A DNA stretch of 12,067 nt from a bacterium (GTDB taxonomy: Bacteria; Margulisbacteria; Marinamargulisbacteria; SXXA01). Shown here in pieces: positions 6,470 through 12,067 of the stretch (within the stretch, counting starts at the first letter, position 1; each line of letters begins with the position of its first letter). The stretch covers positions 1-12,067 of the forward strand of contig CANNCG010000026.1 of NCBI GenBank assembly GCA_947502965.1, written 5' to 3'. The notes below the pieces were generated by a model. The model saw nothing but the letters and a program-made list of their open reading frames with translations, made no database searches and was not told the DNA's origin. The position numbers were made by a program, and so were the translations under genes.

Positions 6470-9400
6470 AGCCGTTGGTGGGCACAGACCCCTTAGGGGA
6501 TAGAGCACCTATGTTTTTGGGGATCCAAAGGGCGAAGGCCTTTGGACACGTATTGTTTTTTCTTGGCGGAGCCAAGAAAAAAATTGCGTTAACGCTTTTG
6601 ATGTTTGGCCTGTTAGGCACAGGCCTTGTTGCCCAAGAGAGCGTCTACGTCACCGTGGTGTCGCCCAATGCCATGATCTGGCCAACACCAGATGCGGCGG
6701 TATCGCCGAGCTATCAGGCCTATCAGGGTGAGGCCTACGAGATCGTGGCCACCCAAAATGGGTTTGTAAAGGTGGTTTGGATAGGCGGGGATATGGGCTG
6801 GATCAGTGAAAGTCACGTTGCTCCCTACGTCGGGATACTTCCGCCACCGTTGGCGACTTTGGGGATGGCGATTTCCTTGGCCGTATTGCCGCCTGCCATG
6901 CCTGACTCAGCGGGGAGTCCTTCGGGAAATAGCCAGTTTTCATCGGAACAAATACGGTCTTTTATCGCCGCTATTGAATCCATAGAAGCGTCAGGAAACG
7001 CGATCTCTTCAGCGGATATCCAGCGGCTTGAAAGCCCTATGATAGAAATACCCTCTGCGGAAATGTTGGCCTTACAATACCGCCAGCAACGCCAGGCACT
7101 TTACAGACATCGGGTGTCAGACCAGGAGTGGTTTCGTTTCCCCCCCAAGCCGGTGAGCCGATATCCTGATTTGGATATAGATGGCTTTGTGGAGATGAAG
7201 CTTAGTGGTCGGGATTATTCGCCCAAATTTTTTGAAATATCGCCCACCGATAACCGATGGCAGATTGTCCAAAACGATCCTGTATACAAAAAGTTGCCTC
7301 AAAATGTGTTGGTCGGCAGTCCCCGTTTTGACATGCGGCTAAAGCTGGGTTTGGATGGCAAGTTGTCTGAAGATGTGGATGTGCATTATGACATCGAACA
7401 AGAGCCGGATTTTCCCAGCAAATATGATATCTTTGTGCGGTATAAAAATACCGAAATGACGTTTTACCACTTTGATGCAGCCTTTCAAGATGGGGAGTTT
7501 ATCAACCTCAAAAAAGCACTAAATGGGGCTCAGGTGGTGCATAAAGACCCCTTTTGGGAAGGTCGTTTGGCGATAGGGCAGCAACGGTCAGAACCCAAAA
7601 AATATGCGGCCTTTGGCGCGGGACGCAACACCGTACAGGTGGGGGTGAAGTCCCTGCTCATGGATTCGGTCAAGGTCTGGGTCAACAATATTTTGTTGCG
7701 TGAAGGCAAAGACTATAAAGTCAATTATTACGAAGGTGAAGTGAGTTTCACAACGATAAAATTGGCATCGGATTACATAGAGGTGTTGTACGAATTTACC
7801 AATCCCATTGAGGATTTTATTCCGCTATTGTCTCGGCGAAATTTTATGGGAGCCCAATATCTCTGGCGTGCGGAGGCTGAGAGTGTCCGGGTCAAAAAGT
7901 CCAAAAAAGTGTCCGAAAAATTTGCCATTCCCACAGCCAATTTGGTGGAAAACAACACCTTTGTTTTGGCATCCTTTCCTGTGGTGGTTGGCTCTGAAGC
8001 CATTCGGTTGAATGGCCACCCCTTGCGGCGCAATGCAGACTATTCCCTGCGGCAGCGTCGGGGCGTGTTGCAGCTAAATTTGCCGCTCAAAGATGGGGAT
8101 CTCATCGAGGCCGAGTATGAGGCCTATGAAACGGTGACCCGTGAAGAAACCCTCATTGGACGGGACACGCAGGGCCCTTATGCGCTGATGTATCAGGATG
8201 TTCTGTCTGACAGTTTTGAATTGTCCTTGAATGGTCAGCCGCTGGCGGAAATCAAAGACTATATTTTGTATTATGAAACAGGACAGGTGTACTTTAACTA
8301 CCCTATTTCTTATCCCAATGTTATTTCGGTGTCGTACAAGGCGGTGCTTTCCGAGCTCGTCCAAACGGCCACGGCGAATGCGGGGTCTCCGATCAACGTT
8401 GGGGTGACCTATTTGGATGAATATGCCAAAGGCCAATCCGAGGAGCTGCTCCAAAAGATCGCGTCAGAGAGCCATACGGTGAGCAACAATGCGGTGTATG
8501 TCAAGAAGTCTCCCCTTGTGGTAGAGGATACGTTTAGATTGCTCTTGGATGGCGTGCCTGCGGTGGCGTCGACAGATTATGTGATCGAGGACGCCTATAG
8601 AGGCCATATCCGTCTCATCAAGAAAAACGTAGGGTTTGCTTCTGTGAGCTATTCCTTTCGTAAAAGTTTTTCCACAACGTTTGTGTTTCAGGCCAAGGCC
8701 AATCGGAATGTGTATGAGAACAATACGACTGAATTTTCCTTGCGGGACACCCCTGTCAGATACAATGGGGTAACCCGTGTCAAGGTGTCGACAGGGCTTC
8801 TGGAAGAGGTGTTTGTTGAGGGTCAGGACTATGCCATAAACTATGGCGAAGATGGGAATGTCGGGTTTAAAATCATTTTTTATCGTCGGGGAGATGTGCT
8901 GGGTGCGGTGAGGGGGAACTATCCTGCTGAGGGCTCTCGTATCACTTTGATTTATGACAATACCCCCAAAACCATGCCGGACCAGGGCAGCGTTTCGCAG
9001 CGTCAGATTGGCTTGACGGGGGGGATTAATCTGAACAAAAACTGGCGTGTGGATGCAGAATTTTCTGCGGCGGGAAATAATTTTTCAAAGCCCAGATTGC
9101 CCAGTTCGATTAGCTTGAAAGGCAATGGGCAGGATGGCTTTTTATATGATTTGGGGAATACCGCCTTGGTGGAAAATTCAGAAGCGGTGTATATCAACAA
9201 TATCCGTCAAAACAAAGATCAACATTATTCTATAAACTATGCTACGGGTAAAATTCGTTTTATGAATTCAAATCCTGGGGCCAGTGACATCCTTCGTATG
9301 GAATTTGAATACTTTGACAACACGGGGCAGGTAAAGGCGGGAGAGGACAAATATAGCTACGCGACCAAGCTTTCCACGAACTATCGTGATGATCTGGTGA

Positions 9401-11832
9401 CGTTGCGTGCGGATGTCAAAGCGATTGACAAGAAATATGTCCCTATTTCGCCGATACAAGAACGCAAGGGCGCGGTGTCTCTTGGCGGGGCGGTGGATTT
9501 CACCTTTGATCCGAAGACCAGTGCAGGGATGGATTACCGTCGTCGCGAAGAGGCCCAACCCCCGGCGGGCCTCAAAGACAATTTGTATCTATACACCAAT
9601 GAGTTGAAAGCCTATATGCGGTATAGCTTGGCCAAAGATCTGGAAGTGCGGCAGGATTTTCGCTATTTTCTCCAATACCAAGACCCTTCCACCGATGCGA
9701 CAACGGGAAATACGCATGCGATAGACCGTATTTCGGTGGAGCAGCAAACGTCTTTGGTGTCTGGCCCAGAGCAGTTTCGCAATACGGTTTATGTGGCCCA
9801 GTCCCGCGCTGTGGAGGGGTATATCGATGGGTTTGATCGCAATGACCAATCGAATCTGAAGTTCAAATGGAACGGCAACGTGGTGTTGGATAAGTTGCCG
9901 TGGTTTCAGTATATCAAAATGCAACCGGTGTATGAACAGTCCAAAACGTCGACCCGCATCACGACAACCGCCACGGATACGTTGCGGGATATTACCGATT
10001 TAAATGAAATGAAGGGGCTTGATATCGTCAACCAACCCCTGCAAAACCTGGTGTTCCATGGCTTTTACAATGTGGTAGAAAATACCCGCTCGGAAGAAAA
10101 CGCTACCCCTACCTATAGCCGAACGCTGAATTACCAATACGATGCGACCTACGATCCCTTCGTGTGGATACGTTTGGGCTTTTCCCATCGGCAAAAAGAA
10201 GAGCAAACGGCCTTGGTGGGCCAGAGTGGTCGCCTGAGTCTGGATGAATTGTATCGGGTAGACAATTTTGCCCCGCATAGTTTTTTGCGATATCTCTTGG
10301 TTCAGGAAGACCCGTGGTGGTTGAGCCCTTGGAAAGGCAGCTATGGGAGTTATTCGAATAATTACAACCGGGTGTTTGAAAACAACAACCGGCGCACCCA
10401 ATCATCTGAAGCGCAGCGGGTGGATATCAAGCAGCTACAGCCTATTCCGGGTCTGGTCATCGAATCGTTGGCCTATGAAAAACAAGGCTCCCAGTTGTTA
10501 GACAATATAGAGACCGCGAGCACCTCAGAAAACAGCAGTGTGCGGGACTATGACCGTCGGGCGATGTCCATGAACGTGCGGCCCCCGCTCCCGATTTTGG
10601 ATCATTTTCAATATGGCCTGTCTTTGGAATCCCGTAATGAACAACGCGTGCAACAGTCTTTGGCCAATACAGGCACGAGCAACGTGGTACAGGAGTACCT
10701 GCCTTTTTCCAAACGGGACCAGACCCTGTCCTACCAAATGGGGCAGTTGGTGCTGCCGGTATTTTGGCTGTTTGATATGAATCTTGGCGGACTCTCGGCG
10801 TCAGCGCAAGATATACTGGAAGACAGTGTCAACAACCGCTATACCCGCAACTATTCCAGTACGTCTGAAAATATTCGGGAAGCGCAGGATGATAGCTATG
10901 TCCAAACCCGGATTTATACGGCCAAAATAAATCCGTTTCGGCTGATTACCATGGATGGCAAATACGACACCCAGGACTCTCGGTACAACCGCAATATTGA
11001 TCCCGCGAATACGGGGTTGACCTACAAAGAGAGTGAAAATCTTGGGGTTTTGGGCAATTATCAGCCCTTTGGATTTCTCTCGTTGGACGGTAAATACATT
11101 CACAGTGATTTGAAGCAGTATCGGTCTCCCACCTTGAATCTCTCGATGGAAGAGATCCAGGATGCCGAATTGGCTGGGAATTTGCTGCGATTTCGGGATT
11201 CTCTGATCCAAAAGTCTGATACAGTGGGACTGAGCGCCACCTTTAAGCCGCTGTTATGGTTTTCGGTGACCTTTGGGGGAGAGTATGGCCTCATTCGGGA
11301 GTCGTCAAAATCGGGTACAGCCAATGTGATCAGTAACCGCATCACCCAAAAAACAGGGACCTCTGGAATCGGCTTTTATCCCATACATGGGATGGATATC
11401 AAATATGACTATAGCCTTCGATTTACCAATCAAAATGATACGAGTGAGCAAGAGGGGTATGGTGGCAAATTGTCCTTTCGGTATTTGCCGGTGAAAACCA
11501 CCCATTTTCATGTAGAGATTTCCTATGAGCGGACGGACTCTTGGGGCCGAAACCTGAATGCCTTGCAGCGTAAAGAAACCGAAAAAGGCACGGGCGATGT
11601 CATCCAAACGCAAATTTCGGAAACCAACGACACAGTGGAGTATGGTGCCATCAACGTAAATGTGGTGATCCCGATGCCAGAAACGCCCTATGTGCAAAAC
11701 ATCACGCTTACAGCGGAAGGCTACATCAAGCGCATCACCGATGCCTTAGAGAAACAAAAGATTGCCAGCGGACAACAGGCCATCAGTTATGATATTGCAG
11801 GCATGTTTCTGAAAATGGTGATTAATTTTTAA
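6466..11832 (+). CDS. Giant SprA-like outer-membrane beta-barrel protein with SH3-like domain
   Basis: A 1788-residue exported protein with no cysteine. Residues 40-55 are a signal-peptide core, with likely cleavage after VA at 56. Residues 59-122 form a bacterial SH3-like domain (VYVTVVSP, MGWISESHVAPYV), suggesting wall or ligand contact. A low-complexity linker follows (about 128-230), then a beta-rich region (235-387). Next come six modules of about 60 residues (388-444, 496-555, 569-627, 673-732, 755-832, 890-950). Each has the pattern of a substitute for DG..L..G.DY.I.Y..G.I.F..., for example REGKDYKVNYYEGEVSF and QHYSINYATGKIRF. Such modules occur in SprA, the type IX secretion translocon, and related large outer-membrane proteins. 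Residues about 960-1788 are a run of amphipathic beta-strands ending FLKMVINF, as in outer-membrane barrels. No type IX partners are in the window, so its function is open. It overlaps queA by 4 bp. ATG 6511 (codon 16) is an alternative start. Confidence 0.85.
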   Translation: MKPLVGTDPLGDRAPMFLGIQRAKAFGHVLFFLGGAKKKIALTLLMFGLLGTGLVAQESVYVTVVSPNAMIWPTPDAAVSPSYQAYQGEAYEIVATQNGFVKVVWIGGDMGWISESHVAPYVGILPPPLATLGMAISLAVLPPAMPDSAGSPSGNSQFSSEQIRSFIAAIESIEASGNAISSADIQRLESPMIEIPSAEMLALQYRQQRQALYRHRVSDQEWFRFPPKPVSRYPDLDIDGFVEMKLSGRDYSPKFFEISPTDNRWQIVQNDPVYKKLPQNVLVGSPRFDMRLKLGLDGKLSEDVDVHYDIEQEPDFPSKYDIFVRYKNTEMTFYHFDAAFQDGEFINLKKALNGAQVVHKDPFWEGRLAIGQQRSEPKKYAAFGAGRNTVQVGVKSLLMDSVKVWVNNILLREGKDYKVNYYEGEVSFTTIKLASDYIEVLYEFTNPIEDFIPLLSRRNFMGAQYLWRAEAESVRVKKSKKVSEKFAIPTANLVENNTFVLASFPVVVGSEAIRLNGHPLRRNADYSLRQRRGVLQLNLPLKDGDLIEAEYEAYETVTREETLIGRDTQGPYALMYQDVLSDSFELSLNGQPLAEIKDYILYYETGQVYFNYPISYPNVISVSYKAVLSELVQTATANAGSPINVGVTYLDEYAKGQSEELLQKIASESHTVSNNAVYVKKSPLVVEDTFRLLLDGVPAVASTDYVIEDAYRGHIRLIKKNVGFASVSYSFRKSFSTTFVFQAKANRNVYENNTTEFSLRDTPVRYNGVTRVKVSTGLLEEVFVEGQDYAINYGEDGNVGFKIIFYRRGDVLGAVRGNYPAEGSRITLIYDNTPKTMPDQGSVSQRQIGLTGGINLNKNWRVDAEFSAAGNNFSKPRLPSSISLKGNGQDGFLYDLGNTALVENSEAVYINNIRQNKDQHYSINYATGKIRFMNSNPGASDILRMEFEYFDNTGQVKAGEDKYSYATKLSTNYRDDLVTLRADVKAIDKKYVPISPIQERKGAVSLGGAVDFTFDPKTSAGMDYRRREEAQPPAGLKDNLYLYTNELKAYMRYSLAKDLEVRQDFRYFLQYQDPSTDATTGNTHAIDRISVEQQTSLVSGPEQFRNTVYVAQSRAVEGYIDGFDRNDQSNLKFKWNGNVVLDKLPWFQYIKMQPVYEQSKTSTRITTTATDTLRDITDLNEMKGLDIVNQPLQNLVFHGFYNVVENTRSEENATPTYSRTLNYQYDATYDPFVWIRLGFSHRQKEEQTALVGQSGRLSLDELYRVDNFAPHSFLRYLLVQEDPWWLSPWKGSYGSYSNNYNRVFENNNRRTQSSEAQRVDIKQLQPIPGLVIESLAYEKQGSQLLDNIETASTSENSSVRDYDRRAMSMNVRPPLPILDHFQYGLSLESRNEQRVQQSLANTGTSNVVQEYLPFSKRDQTLSYQMGQLVLPVFWLFDMNLGGLSASAQDILEDSVNNRYTRNYSSTSENIREAQDDSYVQTRIYTAKINPFRLITMDGKYDTQDSRYNRNIDPANTGLTYKESENLGVLGNYQPFGFLSLDGKYIHSDLKQYRSPTLNLSMEEIQDAELAGNLLRFRDSLIQKSDTVGLSATFKPLLWFSVTFGGEYGLIRESSKSGTANVISNRITQKTGTSGIGFYPIHGMDIKYDYSLRFTNQNDTSEQEGYGGKLSFRYLPVKTTHFHVEISYERTDSWGRNLNALQRKETEKGTGDVIQTQISETNDTVEYGAINVNVVIPMPETPYVQNITLTAEGYIKRITDALEKQKIASGQQAISYDIAGMFLKMVINF
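6495..6500 (+). promoter_or_regulatory. Ribosome site favouring an internal start at 6511
   Basis: AGGGGA sits 10 bases before the in-frame ATG at 6511. Starting there would remove 15 residues and shorten the unusually long region before the signal-peptide core from 39 to 24 residues. The ATG at 6466 has only an AAGG/CGGA site inside queA and depends on the ATGA overlap. I cannot decide between them from sequence. Confidence 0.45.
6556..6582. other. Perfect 12-bp stem-loop inside the start of the giant gene
   Basis: TTTTTTCTTGGC and GCCAAGAAAAAA are perfect complements around a GGA loop. The stem lies in the codons just before the signal-peptide core. The A run, not a T run, follows it on either strand, so it is not a standard intrinsic terminator. 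It could form in the mRNA about 45 bases after the alternative start and affect translation. Confidence 0.7.
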
Positions 11833-11878
11833 AGTCAGTGGGTATATTGGCGCTGTCGCAAAACAAAGTAAAAAACGT

Positions 11879-11918
11879 GGTAACTATCTAGCCCTCCCCC
11901 TTTTTTTTCTAAAAAACA
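11879..11918 (+). repeat. Right repeat, tandem unit A (40 bp)
   Basis: It begins GGTAACTATCTAGCCCTCC and ends with a T8 tract and CTAAAAAACA. It is directly followed by unit B, from which it differs only in the C/T tract region (CCCTCCCCC-T8 against CCCCCCA-T9). It starts 46 bases after the stop codon of the giant gene. Confidence 0.85.
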
Positions 11919-11985
11919 GGTAACTATCTAGCCCCCCATTTTTTTTTCTAAAAAACAGGAATATCGAGACCCCTTGTCAAGGGGT
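11919..11985 (+). repeat. Right repeat, unit B plus palindromic tail
   Basis: Unit B (11919-11957) repeats unit A. It continues GGAATATCGAG into a perfect palindrome, ACCCCTTG T CAAGGGGT (11969-11985). The whole stretch is the inverted counterpart of 102-171 at the other end of the window. In the reverse direction the palindrome is followed after about 15 bases by T6, a loose terminator-like layout. Confidence 0.85.
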
Positions 11986-12067
11986 AATTTCAAGTAAAGA
12001 ATTCAATTGGCCAGGACTGTGTATTGTGAAGCAGGGAATCTCTCGCAAAAACATCTATTTTAAATGA
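11986..12067. other. Right-end sequence, nothing identified
   Basis: The last 80 bases carry no open frame of use on the + strand: the only short GTG frame (about 12018) stops at TAA 12060-12062. No RNA gene or clear hairpin is visible. The next gene, if any, lies beyond the window. Confidence 0.4.

Noticed and set aside
6556..6582. Intrinsic terminator inside the giant gene
   Set aside because: The stem is followed by A, not T, on both strands, and the reading frame continues for 1750 codons.
10000..10405. Minus-strand ORFs of 98-133 codons within the giant gene
   Set aside because: They are shadows of the long + strand frame, without ribosome sites or family features.
102..11985. Composite transposon bounded by the inverted repeats
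   Set aside because: The interior holds rpsO, pnp and queA and no transposase or recombinase, and the repeat unit number differs between ends. A dispersed intergenic repeat is simpler.

Overview
The window is about 12 kb from a Gram-negative-type (diderm) bacterium of moderate GC content, judged by eye at roughly 48-50%. The evidence for an outer membrane is a 1788-residue exported protein with a long beta-strand-rich C-terminal half ending in phenylalanine. I cannot place the phylum. The housekeeping genes rpsO, pnp and queA are intact but not diagnostic. The SprA-like modules of the giant protein recall FCB-type bacteria, and a spirochaete is also possible. All genes lie on the + strand.

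Layout. Positions 1-707 hold no convincing gene. This stretch carries one copy of an A-tract/G-tract repeat (about 102-171), a GC-rich hairpin-dense block, a 31-bp direct repeat (499-529 and 561-591) and the rpsO leader. rpsO (708-986) is followed by a strong intrinsic terminator or attenuator and then pnp (1091-3184). A secreted class A beta-lactamase-fold serine hydrolase (3209-4084) begins 24 bp after pnp and is probably co-transcribed with it.

Positions 4085-5401 form a compositionally different island. It holds intergenic hairpins, a possible gene remnant, a 52-bp palindrome and two overlapping, divergent DoxX-like membrane protein genes. The second of these is about 30% GC. A C9 tract lies 66 bp upstream of the next gene. 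queA (5402-6469, TTG start) overlaps by ATGA the giant outer-membrane protein gene (6466-11832). The right end (11833-12067) has no gene but carries two tandem units of the same repeat seen at the left end, in inverted orientation.

Functionally, rpsO and pnp form the common ribosomal protein S15 / polynucleotide phosphorylase unit. queA makes the tRNA queuosine precursor. The downstream giant protein is best read as a secreted, multi-module outer-membrane barrel with an N-terminal SH3-like domain, six SprA-like extracytoplasmic beta modules and a very large barrel. Its partner and substrate are unknown. The least explained features are the giant protein, the inverted repeat family at the window ends, the palindrome in front of the DoxX pair, and the homopolymer tracts in and upstream of the queA/giant-protein unit.
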